Below are positions 7,868 through 15,930 of a stretch of DNA of 64,000 bases, in pieces. The DNA is from Variovorax sp. PBL-H6 (GTDB lineage Bacteria > Pseudomonadota > Gammaproteobacteria > Burkholderiales > Burkholderiaceae_C), in assembly GCF_901827155.1 (NCBI RefSeq), contig NZ_LR594659.1, positions 4,278,001 to 4,342,000 on the forward strand, read 5' to 3'. The notes beneath the pieces were generated by a model, which saw only the letters and a list, made by a program, of their open reading frames with translations, had not been told where the DNA came from and ran no database searches. The position numbers and the translations under genes are program-made. How positions within the stretch are numbered: the first letter of the stretch is position 1; each line of letters begins with the position of its first letter.

Positions 7868-8652
7868 CTGGGAGATTCAGTCTGGAGCAGGCGCCGGTAG
7901 CCGCCGTCCACGAGTGCCCGGCCGCGGCGCGCGAGCCGGCGCACTTGGGCGCGCATCTCGCCCAGGTCGTGCCACCGCTCTGCCACCGCCTCTGCGCCAA
8001 ACAACGCCTGGGCGATCTCTCGCTGTGTGGCGCCAGCCCCCAGGCCGTCGAGCGTCTGCAAGCTGCGCATGTGCAGCAGCGCAATGCGGTCGGGCCGGCC
8101 ATGCGCGTGTGCATGGGCGCCCGGCAACGCGGCGTCGCGACCGTAGTAGCCGTTGAGGCGCTCCATCGTGTCGGTCGCCGCGCGCCAGCGCTCGCGCAGC
8201 CGCGCCCCGGCCATCAAGCCGTAGGCGTAGGCCGTGCCATGCTCGAGCGCGGGTGAGAATGCCGCGCGCAACGCGCCCTCCGGGCGGTACGCGGTCAGCA
8301 GCAGGCGCTTGCCGTCATGTGCGAGTTGCTTGCGTCCCGGCATACGCCATAGCGCGAAGACCGGCGCATCCGCCACCGCCGCCGCGTCCGGATGGAGCTG
8401 CGGCAGGCCATCAGGGTCGGGCAGCCAAGCAGGCTGCGCGTGGCGCGCATCGCGCGCTGGGTCTTCGAGCAGGCGCAGGCCCCAGCGGGCCGCATGGTCG
8501 GCTTCGTCATCGCTGCCGTCCATGAGCAACCCATAGTCGGCTCGGTAGTCCGGATTGCGCCGCAGGTACTCCCAGGCCAGACCTGGTCCGTCCAGCGTCA
8601 GGACGTAGAGATATGCGGCCGACGGATGCCATTCGTGCGTGCCTGCGCCCAT
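7849..8652 (-). CDS. DUF2285 domain protein
   Basis: The 267-residue protein has the two-part layout typical of ICE DUF2285 proteins: an N-terminal region with WEYLRRNPDYRADYG (DUF6499-like) and a C-terminal DUF2285 part, LHMRSLQTLDGLGAGATQRE then ALFGAEAVAERW, which looks like a helix-turn-helix. Members are regarded as transcription regulators of ICE genes; the target is unknown. AAGGAGG precedes ATG 8652 by seven bases. It lies between the DUF2958 gene and the HTH/repA genes in the same orientation. Confidence 0.85.
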   Translation of the reverse strand: MGAGTHEWHPSAAYLYVLTLDGPGLAWEYLRRNPDYRADYGLLMDGSDDEADHAARWGLRLLEDPARDARHAQPAWLPDPDGLPQLHPDAAAVADAPVFALWRMPGRKQLAHDGKRLLLTAYRPEGALRAAFSPALEHGTAYAYGLMAGARLRERWRAATDTMERLNGYYGRDAALPGAHAHAHGRPDRIALLHMRSLQTLDGLGAGATQREIAQALFGAEAVAERWHDLGEMRAQVRRLARRGRALVDGGYRRLLQTESPRDGRSG

Positions 8653-8879
8653 GACGAAACCTCCTTGCTTGAAAGGGGCGCCTCGGGCAGCGGTCCGGCG
8701 ATGCCGCCACGGCTTCGCAGGAGGGGTCCATCAATACGGCAGTGTCGTTGTCTCGATGTCGTATGTAGGTGGGAAATGGCACGCGATGCCGCATGCGGCC
8801 GCCCTTGCGCCGCTGCATCCATGATACGGGTGAGCCCGACCTCAGTCGGCGGCAGCCATGCCGCGACGGGCCGCGGACT

Positions 8880-9227
8880 TCAATCGTTGATCGAGCCGTC
8901 GGCCTCGGCGCGACGCACATATTCCGAGAGCGGACGCTGGGGCACGAAGTGCGTATCGCGCAGCACCGGCAGATCGCGCGGACCGCGGATGCTCTGCAGG
9001 TCGGACAGGCGCACGTGGTCCAACCGGGGCATGCCCATTCCAAGGTCGCACAAGCCGTAGGCCGTGTCTTCATCGCGCGGATCGAGCTGCACCAGCAGCC
9101 AGGTGGCGTGTGCATCCGGCGTGAACAGCTTGACCACCGGCCAGGGATCGCCTTGTACACCGCCGGCAGCCGCTTTGCCGTTGTCCAGCAACTGGCGGCG
9201 TTGGTCTTCCGTGATAAGCGTGGTCAC
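8880..9227 (-). CDS. DUF2958 family protein
   Basis: This 115-residue protein matches DUF2958, a short conserved ICE/plasmid protein of unknown function. Seen are TLITEDQRRQLLDNG at the N-terminus, WPVVKLFTPDAHATWLLVQL, DEDTAYGLCDLGMGMP and the end YVRRAEADGSIND. I use GTG 9227 as start, because GGAGAGG at 9234-9240 then lies six bases upstream; the alternative GTG at 9233 would abut the SD. The 227-base gap to the DUF2285 gene holds no credible ORF. Confidence 0.85.
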   Translation of the reverse strand: MTTLITEDQRRQLLDNGKAAAGGVQGDPWPVVKLFTPDAHATWLLVQLDPRDEDTAYGLCDLGMGMPRLDHVRLSDLQSIRGPRDLPVLRDTHFVPQRPLSEYVRRAEADGSIND

Positions 9228-9397
9228 CGGCACCCTCTCCGGGCGGAGCGGCCGCCCGGAAGCGGTGGCAGGAAGGCGGGTCGCTGCGCAAGCGCGGCGA
9301 CCGCCGGATAGGGGTTGGGGCGGGGCATCATGAAGGATTCACGGGGGCAGCATAAAGCGGGCCAACGGGAGCGCAACGGGGGTAACCCGAGAAATGA

Positions 9398-9421
9398 GCC
9401 CTATAGATTGTAGCCCTATAG
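9398..9421. promoter_or_regulatory. Direct-repeat operator ahead of the XRE regulator
   Basis: GCCCTATAG occurs twice, at 9398-9406 and 9413-9421, 15 bases apart. A stem of TGGACTTG (9442-9449) and CAAGTCCA (9453-9460) follows, just before the ATG at 9464. Both sit in the divergent space between DUF2958 and the XRE gene, where an autoregulatory operator is expected. Confidence 0.5.
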
Positions 9422-9463
9422 GTGTCTATGCGATGTCATCTTGGACTTGTCCCAAGTCCATTG

Positions 9464-9751
9464 ATGATTCCGAAGAATTCATTTCCTGCTGCTCTCAGAT
9501 CCGTCCGAAAATCGCGCGGCTTGAGCCAGGAAGCATTCTCCGACGTATCGAGCCGCACGTACATGAGTTCGCTCGAACGGGGTCTGAAGAACCCAACGCT
9601 CAGCAAGGTGGACGAGTTGTGCGAAGTGATGCAGGTGCATCCGCTGACGCTGCTGGCCCTGACCTATGGGGTCAACGCCAAAGGCGCGGACCAGCTGCTC
9701 GCGCGTGTGCAGCGCGAACTGGCCGCCCTGCACCAAGTCCCCGATGATTGA
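9464..9751 (+). CDS. XRE-family transcriptional regulator
   Basis: A 95-residue single-domain regulator with a clear Cro/CI-type HTH: LRSVRKSRGLSQEAFSDVSS forms helices 1-3 and RTYMSSLERGLKNPTLSKVD helices 3-4. A short C-terminal helix follows. Homologous small XRE proteins with the signature SRTYMSSLERG sit at this place in Tn4371-like elements and are likely autorepressors of the divergent genes. The frame is open from GTG 9422, but the domain begins just after ATG 9464 and the upstream part overlaps the repeats, so I prefer the shorter form. It is one of the few plus-strand backbone genes. Confidence 0.85.
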   Translation: MIPKNSFPAALRSVRKSRGLSQEAFSDVSSRTYMSSLERGLKNPTLSKVDELCEVMQVHPLTLLALTYGVNAKGADQLLARVQRELAALHQVPDD

Positions 9752-9758
9752 ACGCTGC

Positions 9759-9780
9759 AGGGCGCCGCTGGCGGCGCCCT
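9759..9780 (+). terminator. Hairpin after the XRE gene
   Basis: AGGGCGCCGC (9759-9768) and GCGGCGCCCT (9771-9780) form a perfect 10-bp stem with a two-base gap, starting eight bases after the XRE stop. The T-run is missing, so termination strength is uncertain. Confidence 0.6.
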
Positions 9781-9790
9781 GCTCTACCTG

Positions 9791-9985
9791 CTACGTCACG
9801 ATGCGTCCGACCAGCCGCGCTTCGCGCGCATAGGCGCTCACCCGTTTTTCGGCGCGAAAGTACAGGTCACGTTCTACCGGTAATCCGAGCCGGCCGCGCA
9901 CCGCCGACAGCTCAGTCGGCTTAGCTCGAAGCATCCAGTCCCAAGGTTCGGTCCGGTTCGTCGGGATCGATCTCCATCGTCAGCA
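9791..9985 (-). pseudogene. 3' remnant of an ICE backbone gene
   Basis: A minus-strand frame without a start encodes about 65 residues ending at TAG 9791-9793. Its protein-like sequence includes EPWDWMLRAKPTELSAVRGR, then LGLPVERDLYF and REARLVGRIVT. This reads like the conserved C-terminus of a longer protein. The other frames just upstream contain further protein-like pieces, suggesting frameshifts. I recognise the ending as ICE-associated but cannot name the family. The Gabija-like genes begin 170 bases to the right, so the rest of this gene was probably lost when they were inserted. Confidence 0.45.
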
Positions 9986-10155
9986 AAGCCACCCAGCGCC
10001 CGAAGCGCGCTGATGATTCCGGCGAATCTTGTGCGTTCGGCAGGCATGGCGGTTCCGATATTGTTCGAAATGGCCACGGCCACAACGCCTCGGCCTTGCT
10101 CTTTCGCAAGGATGTCAGACTTAGCGCGCGTTCAACCAATAAGAAGAGATATTGC

Positions 10156-12147
10156 ATGCATGTCGAGAGCGTGACACTGACGAACTTCCGCTGCTTCGGG
10201 AGCGCGCCGACGAAAGTGGCGCTCGACGCCGAACTCACAACCATCGTCGGCCCGAACGGAGCGGGCAAGACCGCGTTGCTGCAGGCGCTCATGCGCCTGT
10301 TCGGCGTGACACGTACTCAGCGCACCATCCTGCTCGCCGACTTTCATGTTCCGCCACCCAGCGGAGTAAAGAGAACAGAGGCGCCCGAGAGCACCCGGGC
10401 GCTATCGCTCGACGTGGTAATCCGCCTGCCTGAGCTGGCGGATGGCTCCGCCGCCGCAGCAACGGTCGCCCCAGTGTTCCGACGCATCCACATCAGCGCT
10501 CCCGGAGCGGTGCCGGCTTGCCGCCTGCGTATGGAAGCGCGATGGGACGACGACGGCACGGCCGAGGGAACCGTCACCCAGGAACTGTTCTGGGTGAACA
10601 GCCTGGAAGACGATTTCGAGGAGAATCAGAAGAGTGGCGTCGCGGCGGCCGAGCGCGGCCTCATCCAGCTGTACTACACGCCGGCCAACCGCGACGCGCA
10701 GTCGCAGATCAAGGCGACCACCGGTGCCCTCGCCGCCCGCCTGCTAAAAGCCATCGAGTGGTCGCAAGACACCGAGGATGCCGTCGACGCAGCGAGCAAG
10801 ACACTGACCGAAGCCTTTGGCGGGGAAGACGCCATCAAGGCCATCGGCAAAGCCCTGAGTAAGCGATGGAGCTACTTGCACGACGGAGACATCGACACGC
10901 AGCCGGGGCTGAGCCTCATGAGCCGCCGTTTTGAAGAAGTCGTAGCTCGCATAGGGGTCGTGTTCAAGCAAGGTCCTACCGGCGAAGACAGGGGGCTGGA
11001 GGCACTGAGCGACGGCCAGCAATCCCTTTTCTACTTCGCACTTGCCGCCGCCGTGTTTGATCTGGAGCGTGACGTGATCGCAGGAGATGTCGAAGGGTTT
11101 CGAGATGACGCCTTGAGCATTCCCGCACTCACGCTGTTCGCCATCGAAGAGCCGGAGAACCACCTCTCGCCATACTACCTCGCGCGCATCATTCAGCAGA
11201 TCAGCAGCATGGTGAAAGGCGGCGCTGGGCAGGCCCTGATTTCGAGCCACTCCCCTTCGGTGCTCAGCCGCGTGCCGCCGGAGAGAGTGCGCTACTGCCG
11301 CCGCGACTCCGACAGCGCTACTTCCTCGGTCCTGGCGATCCCGATGCCGAAAGACGGCACCGAAGCTGTCAAGTTCGTGCGCAGCGCGATGCTGGCGTAT
11401 CCCGAGCTGTACTTCGCACGCTTTGTGCTGCTGGTCGAAGGCGACTCGGAGCGGATCGTCCTGCCCAAGCTCGCCGAGGCGCAAGGGCTCCTGCTCGATC
11501 CCTCGTTCGTTGCCATCGCGCCGCTGGGCGGCCGGCACGTTCAGCACTTCTGGCGGCTGCTCAAGGGACTTGGCATCCCATTCGCCACGCTGCTTGACCT
11601 GGATCTTGGCCGTGAAGGCGGTGGCTTCGGCCGTGTAAAGAACGCCGTCCAGCACTTGCTGGCGAACGGCGCGAAAAAGCGCCCCTTGCTAGAGGTCGAA
11701 GGGGGCCTGCTAAGCGACGATGACCTCAACGACATGCACAACTGGGAGACGGACCTGGCGGGCATGAGCGGGTGGCTGAGAGATCTTCGGAAACACGACG
11801 TCTTCTTTTCATGGCCTCTCGATCTAGATCTCGCCATGCTGCACGCGTTCCCAGAGGCATACAAGGCCACCATCGAAGGCAGTGGCCCGCGGATGAAGAA
11901 CGATGAAGCGGCGACCGTCGTCCTCGGTGCAGGTGGTGAAGGCGTCAAGGTCTACACCGATGACGCGGAGCCGTTCGCCAAACAGATGGCCGCCTACCGC
12001 TACCACTTCCTCACCCACAGCAAGCCCGCGGCCCACCTGCGCGCGCTGACCCACGTGTCGCCCGCCACGCTGAAGAAGGACATGCCCGAGTGCTTGCTGA
12101 ACGTGCTGCAGCACATCAAGGATCATCTTCCGGCGCAGACCCTATGA
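10156..12147 (+). CDS. gajA: Gabija-like GajA: OLD-family ATPase with TOPRIM nuclease
   Basis: The 663-residue protein has an ABC/SMC-type ATPase head followed by a TOPRIM domain. It starts VESVTLTNFRCFG, with Walker A GPNGAGKTALLQ at about residues 36-47, signature LSDGQQSLFYFAL, Walker B FAIEEPENHLSP and a switch histidine in ISSHSPSVLSR. The TOPRIM motifs follow: LVEGDSERIVLPKL (catalytic Glu) and LLDLDLGREGG (DxD). With the overlapping UvrD helicase this is the class 2 OLD / Gabija arrangement, in which GajA nicks DNA when nucleotides are depleted. ATG 10156 follows GAAGAG; the frame is open from 10096. It is somewhat longer than the roughly 580-residue Bacillus GajA. Confidence 0.85.
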   Translation: MHVESVTLTNFRCFGSAPTKVALDAELTTIVGPNGAGKTALLQALMRLFGVTRTQRTILLADFHVPPPSGVKRTEAPESTRALSLDVVIRLPELADGSAAAATVAPVFRRIHISAPGAVPACRLRMEARWDDDGTAEGTVTQELFWVNSLEDDFEENQKSGVAAAERGLIQLYYTPANRDAQSQIKATTGALAARLLKAIEWSQDTEDAVDAASKTLTEAFGGEDAIKAIGKALSKRWSYLHDGDIDTQPGLSLMSRRFEEVVARIGVVFKQGPTGEDRGLEALSDGQQSLFYFALAAAVFDLERDVIAGDVEGFRDDALSIPALTLFAIEEPENHLSPYYLARIIQQISSMVKGGAGQALISSHSPSVLSRVPPERVRYCRRDSDSATSSVLAIPMPKDGTEAVKFVRSAMLAYPELYFARFVLLVEGDSERIVLPKLAEAQGLLLDPSFVAIAPLGGRHVQHFWRLLKGLGIPFATLLDLDLGREGGGFGRVKNAVQHLLANGAKKRPLLEVEGGLLSDDDLNDMHNWETDLAGMSGWLRDLRKHDVFFSWPLDLDLAMLHAFPEAYKATIEGSGPRMKNDEAATVVLGAGGEGVKVYTDDAEPFAKQMAAYRYHFLTHSKPAAHLRALTHVSPATLKKDMPECLLNVLQHIKDHLPAQTL

Positions 12148-14048
12148 ACCTGCCGCCGCGCCGCGTCGACGCGCAAGCCTGGACGCCGGTGGCTGTGAGC
12201 CAGCTGGAAAGCAATGCGCTGAAGGTCGTGCGCTCCACCGGACATCGGTCGGTGCTGGCCGGGCCCGGTGCAGGAAAGACCGAGCTGCTCGCACAACGTG
12301 CCGCCTTTCTGCTGCAGACCGGCGCCTGCCCATCCCCGCAGCGCATCCTGGCGATCGCCTTCAAGCGCGATGCGGCGCGCAACCTCGGGCTGCGCGTCGC
12401 CCAACGCTGCCAGCGCGAGCATGCCAGTCGGCTCGATTCGGTGACCTTCGACGCCTTCGCCAAGAACCTACTCGATCGTTTTGGGCAGGCGCTGCCACCG
12501 CGCTGGCGGCCGACGCCCGACTACGAGATCCTGTTCCCGAAGGTCGATGTGTTCCGGGAGTTCCTGCGCTCCGCCAGCGAGTCTCGCGACCGCGTGGGCA
12601 CGGCGGCGCAGGTTCATGCCATCGTGCCCGGCACCTTCGAGCGCCGCTACGTCGTGGCCGAGCGCCTGCCGGAGACGGGCTGGTCGTCGCCCTCCCCGGC
12701 CCTATGGGCGGCCGACGCCTTCTGGCAGCACATGCTCCACGATGGCAGGCGCAGCACGCTCACCTTCCCGATGGTCGGACGACTGGCTGAGTTGCTGCTG
12801 CGCGTGAACGATTCGGCGCGCCGTGCACACGCGCTGACCTATTCCCACGTCTTCATGGACGAGTTCCAGGACACGACGCAGGTGCAGTACGACCTGATCC
12901 ACACGCTCTTCCTCGGAACCGACGCCATCGTCACCGCCGTGGGCGACATCAAGCAGCAGATCATGCGCTGGGCCATGGCGATGGAGGCGCCGTTCGACGC
13001 CTTCGAGGGTGACTTCGGTGCCAGGCGCATCCCGCTTCTGAACAACTACCGATCCTCGCCCGACCTCGTGCGCATCCAGCACGTCCTCGCCCAGGCTCTG
13101 GACGCGGGCGCGCCGCCACCGGTGTCGAAGGCGCCAGGAACGGTGTCGGGCGATTGCTGCGCGGTGTGGGACTTCCCTTCGCCCAAGGCGGAAGCTCGGC
13201 ACTTGGCGAAGTACATGGCCGCCGAGATGAAGGCGCACGGCTTGCAGCCGCGTGACTTCGTGCTGCTGGTGCGGCAGAAGGCCGACGGCTACGCGCAGGA
13301 GTTGGCGCCACATTTTGAGGCAGCCGGCCTGCACTTGCGGAATGAGGATGCGAGCGCCGGAGCACTCAAGCTGCAGGAGCTGCTGACGGAAGAACTGTCG
13401 GTCGACTGCATGCTGCTGCTGCGGGTGGCGATGACGCGCAACGCCGCGGCCGCCTGGGCCGATGCGCTGCGTACGCTGGAGGGCCTGATGCCAGCCGGCT
13501 TCGATCCGTCTGACGCCAACCATCGGCGCTTGTCGAAGTCGCTCGATGACTTCGCCTCGCGGCTGGCGCAACGCTACCCGGATCCACCGACCTCTCAAAA
13601 GCAGGCTGCGGCGCTGGTCGGCGCGCTGGCCCACTTCCTCGGGAGGGACCGGCTGAAGGCGGCGCATCCGGCCTATGCCCAGGGCGACTGGCTTGCCAAG
13701 GTCGAAGACGGCGTAGCCCAGCACCTGCTGTCGAGCTCCGCGTCGGCAAGCGACTGGGCGGCCGCACTCGACGTCTACGAGGGCCACGATGCCGTAGCCC
13801 TGATGACCATCCACAAGAGCAAAGGCCTGGAGTACCACACTGTCGTCTTCGTCGGCCTGGACGATGCGGCTTGGTGGAGCTATGCGAGGGAGAAGACGGA
13901 ATCGACGGCTGGATTCTTTGTGGCCTTCACGCGCGCCAAGCAGCGAGTCGTCTTCACCTACTGCCCGGCGAGAGGAAACCGAAACGATATCCAGCCGCTG
14001 TACGCACTCCTGGCACAAGCCGGGGTTCCAACCATCAGACAGGCTTGA
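12144..14048 (+). CDS. gajB: Gabija-like GajB: UvrD/Rep-type helicase
   Basis: The 634-residue superfamily 1A helicase starts at ATG 12144, overlapping the gajA TGA (ATGA). All motifs are present: Walker A LAGPGAGKTELLAQRA, motif II FMDEFQDTT, motif III AVGDIKQQIMRW, motif IV NNYRSSPDLV, motif V MTIHKSKGLEYHTVVFVG and motif VI FFVAFTRAKQRVVF. It lacks the RecB-type nuclease end. Translational coupling to an OLD nuclease is the defining feature of Gabija defence. It is longer than canonical GajB (about 500 residues), mainly between motifs Ia and II and between IV and V. Confidence 0.85.
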   Translation: MNLPPRRVDAQAWTPVAVSQLESNALKVVRSTGHRSVLAGPGAGKTELLAQRAAFLLQTGACPSPQRILAIAFKRDAARNLGLRVAQRCQREHASRLDSVTFDAFAKNLLDRFGQALPPRWRPTPDYEILFPKVDVFREFLRSASESRDRVGTAAQVHAIVPGTFERRYVVAERLPETGWSSPSPALWAADAFWQHMLHDGRRSTLTFPMVGRLAELLLRVNDSARRAHALTYSHVFMDEFQDTTQVQYDLIHTLFLGTDAIVTAVGDIKQQIMRWAMAMEAPFDAFEGDFGARRIPLLNNYRSSPDLVRIQHVLAQALDAGAPPPVSKAPGTVSGDCCAVWDFPSPKAEARHLAKYMAAEMKAHGLQPRDFVLLVRQKADGYAQELAPHFEAAGLHLRNEDASAGALKLQELLTEELSVDCMLLLRVAMTRNAAAAWADALRTLEGLMPAGFDPSDANHRRLSKSLDDFASRLAQRYPDPPTSQKQAAALVGALAHFLGRDRLKAAHPAYAQGDWLAKVEDGVAQHLLSSSASASDWAAALDVYEGHDAVALMTIHKSKGLEYHTVVFVGLDDAAWWSYAREKTESTAGFFVAFTRAKQRVVFTYCPARGNRNDIQPLYALLAQAGVPTIRQA

Positions 14049-14337
14049 TACCTCACTACGCAGACCGAACCGTCGGGCCGGGGCGTTTCACAACGCGCAC
14101 GCAAGTGAGGCGGAATTGTTGATCCTTGAAAAAGGACCAATCCTCGAAACCGCATCCGTCGGACAACACGAAGGCGCCTTGGCGATTCCACGTGTATGGG
14201 GGAAAGCAGAAAAGCACAAACGAACGAAAGTGGCTTTCCTTGCAGCACCGAAGCCACGAAGCCGCTTATACGGAAAGCCGCCGATGCGGCGGCGATGACG
14301 AGGAGTCAGGCCGCGAGTCTTGGCTGGAGAAAGAACC

Positions 14338-14363
14338 GGCGCCCCGCCGGTGGGCGGGGCGCC
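14338..14363 (-). terminator. Terminator hairpin of the DUF736 gene
   Basis: GGCGCCCCGCC (14338-14348) and GGCGGGGCGCC (14353-14363) form an 11-bp perfect stem starting 14 bases past the DUF736 stop. No T-run. The 290 bases between gajB and this hairpin hold no gene I can support; a plus-strand frame from 14126 (APWRFHVYGG) may be a scrap. Confidence 0.6.
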
Positions 14364-14376
14364 GGAGCGGGCGGTG

Positions 14377-14682
14377 TCAGTCGCCCTTGCTGCGCGACCA
14401 GATCAGGTTGTGCGTGCCGTCCTCGGTTTCGACCAGGCGGGCGTAGATGGTCGCCGGGAACGATGGGTCATCCAGCGTCACCGACAGGTAGGGCCGGTCC
14501 GCCTTGCTGATCTTCTTCCACGCCGCGCCAATCTCGAAGTTGCCGGCGACGATGCGGTAGTCGGGAGCGTGCTCGCTCTCCTTGTCGTTCGGGACGAACT
14601 TGACCTTGACGTTGAGCGTCAGGGTGCGAACGGTGCCGGTGTAGCTGTCGTTCTGTGCGGTGAAGGTGCCGATGTTGGCCAT
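14377..14682 (-). CDS. DUF736 family protein
   Basis: A 101-residue protein of DUF736, a small beta-rich family found on ICEs and Rhizobiales/Burkholderiales plasmids; function unknown. It begins IGTFTAQNDSYTGTVRTLTL and includes APDYRIVAGNFEIGAAWKK and YLSVTLDDPSFPATIYARLV. The start at ATG 14682 is set by AGGAG eight bases upstream. The 15 bases AGGAGTTTCATCATG are identical to those at the parB start, hinting at shared translational control or duplication of the initiation region. It is followed by a strong hairpin. Confidence 0.88.
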   Translation of the reverse strand: MANIGTFTAQNDSYTGTVRTLTLNVKVKFVPNDKESEHAPDYRIVAGNFEIGAAWKKISKADRPYLSVTLDDPSFPATIYARLVETEDGTHNLIWSRSKGD

Positions 14683-15261
14683 GATGAAACTCCTTGCGGT
14701 GGTTGACAGGTCGCGCCCATCGCGGCCTTGTCGGTGATCCGAAGGGCGAGGCACGGGCGGGCTGCATCCCGCAGCGCAGCGAAGGGGCCGCAACAGCGTG
14801 GAGGACCGGGAGTGCCCGAAGAAATTTGGCTCGCGAGGAAGCCGCCGAACGCAGTGACAAAGGCGGGGAAATTTGTTCGGGCCGGACGGTTGCTGCCATG
14901 AAGCCCGAGGCTTTAGCCGGTGCATCGCCAGGATTCACGACAAGCCAAGGCCGCCCTGGGCGCGACCGCCACCGCAACGAGCCACGGCCAACGCACCGCC
15001 CCGCTCCCCACGAACACCGCCGGCACCGTCCACGCCTTGCTGCCGCCAAAGTCGGTCCCCAACGCGAGCGAACCGCTCCGGGGCATCGGCGCCGGCAGCG
15101 CAGGCGCGGCGTGGAAGAACACGGCGGCCCGGCCCGGCGCGAGAAGCCGGCCTCGACATCATCGGACGCTGCTGCTGTCTGGACCGGGAATGCCGCAACC
15201 TGATCTGGACGGGCGGCCCCGGCGAGGCGGCCCACTCCGACGCGCGCCACCGGATATGGGC
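14683..15261. other. Long GC-rich non-coding leader of DUF736
   Basis: About 580 bases without a credible gene. Frames that are open here (for example 14899-15203 plus) give Arg/Pro/His-rich translations typical of antisense or non-coding GC-rich DNA. AAATTTG occurs at 14823-14829 and 14870-14876. It lies upstream of DUF736 and may be its leader or promoter region. Confidence 0.5.
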
Positions 15262-15711
15262 TCATGGCCCTGGTTCGCGCAGCGCGCTCACTTTGGCCGT
15301 GATGCGCGACTCGATATTTCGGCGTGACGTCGCCACGAGAGTGACGACGGCTTCGCAGACGACTTCATGCGCATCCTGGGCGCGCACGTGGAAGGTGACG
15401 CTGCGGTCGCTCAGCCGCTCGACCCATCCGCGCAAGCGCAACGGCGAACCCGGAGGGATCGGCCCCAGGTGGTCGACTCGGATGGATCGCCCGACCACCA
15501 CTTCCGCCTCGGCGTCCGTCAGCTGCTGCATCTCGCGAATACACATCGACTCGATGACTGCGACCAGGTAGCCGGTAGCCAGGCATTCGATCAGCTGCTC
15601 CGCGTAATCGCGGCCATGCGGCAGCCGCGAGAAAAGCGACCGCGCCGTCTGGTCGGCCGGGACGGTGTAAGACTCCTCGAAGAAGACCGCGCTGACTGCT
15701 TCATGGTTCAT
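15262..15711 (-). CDS. FlK-like hotdog thioesterase
   Basis: The 149-residue protein resembles the fluoroacetyl-CoA thioesterase-like (FlK) hotdog family: it has ATGYLVAVIESMCIREMQQL for the long central helix with its Glu, VVGRSIRVDHLGPIPPGSPL for the central strands with the usual Asp-His pair, and VERLSDRSVTFHVRAQDAHE. Members hydrolyse short acyl-CoA esters. It is not a known part of the ICE backbone and looks like cargo. ATG 15711 is one of three ATGs in a tandem ATGAACC repeat (15704, 15711, 15718); only the middle one is in frame. No SD is evident. Confidence 0.75.
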   Translation of the reverse strand: MNHEAVSAVFFEESYTVPADQTARSLFSRLPHGRDYAEQLIECLATGYLVAVIESMCIREMQQLTDAEAEVVVGRSIRVDHLGPIPPGSPLRLRGWVERLSDRSVTFHVRAQDAHEVVCEAVVTLVATSRRNIESRITAKVSALREPGP

Positions 15712-15780
15712 GGTTCATGGGACATAGTGGTAAGAGGAGCGAATGCCTCCGATCCGCCGATGCTCCCGTGCAGCGGCCCG

Positions 15781-15830
15781 ACCGCAAACCCGCCGCAGCG
15801 TGCGCTGGCGCGCTGCGGCGGGTTTGCGGT
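15781..15830. repeat. 20-bp perfect inverted repeat
   Basis: The 20 bases at 15781-15800 (starting ACCGCAAACC) are the exact reverse complement of 15811-15830 (ending GGTTTGCGGT), with a 10-base loop. It lies between the parB terminator and the thioesterase start. GGCGGGTTT on both strands suggests a bidirectional terminator; a recombination remnant is the alternative. Confidence 0.7.
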
Positions 15831-15846
15831 TGCCGTGGATGTGAAA

Positions 15847-15874
15847 ACGCGCGCGGCAGACCTGCCGCGCGCGT
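15847..15874 (-). terminator. parB terminator
   Basis: ACGCGCGCGGCAG (15847-15859) pairs with CTGCCGCGCGCGT (15862-15874). Read on the minus strand the 13-bp stem is followed by TTTTC, 57 bases after the parB stop. Confidence 0.75.
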
Positions 15875-15930
15875 CGCGCTTATTTCGCGTTGCCCCGGCC
15901 CACCTGCGAGGTCAGCCGGGACGTGCCACG

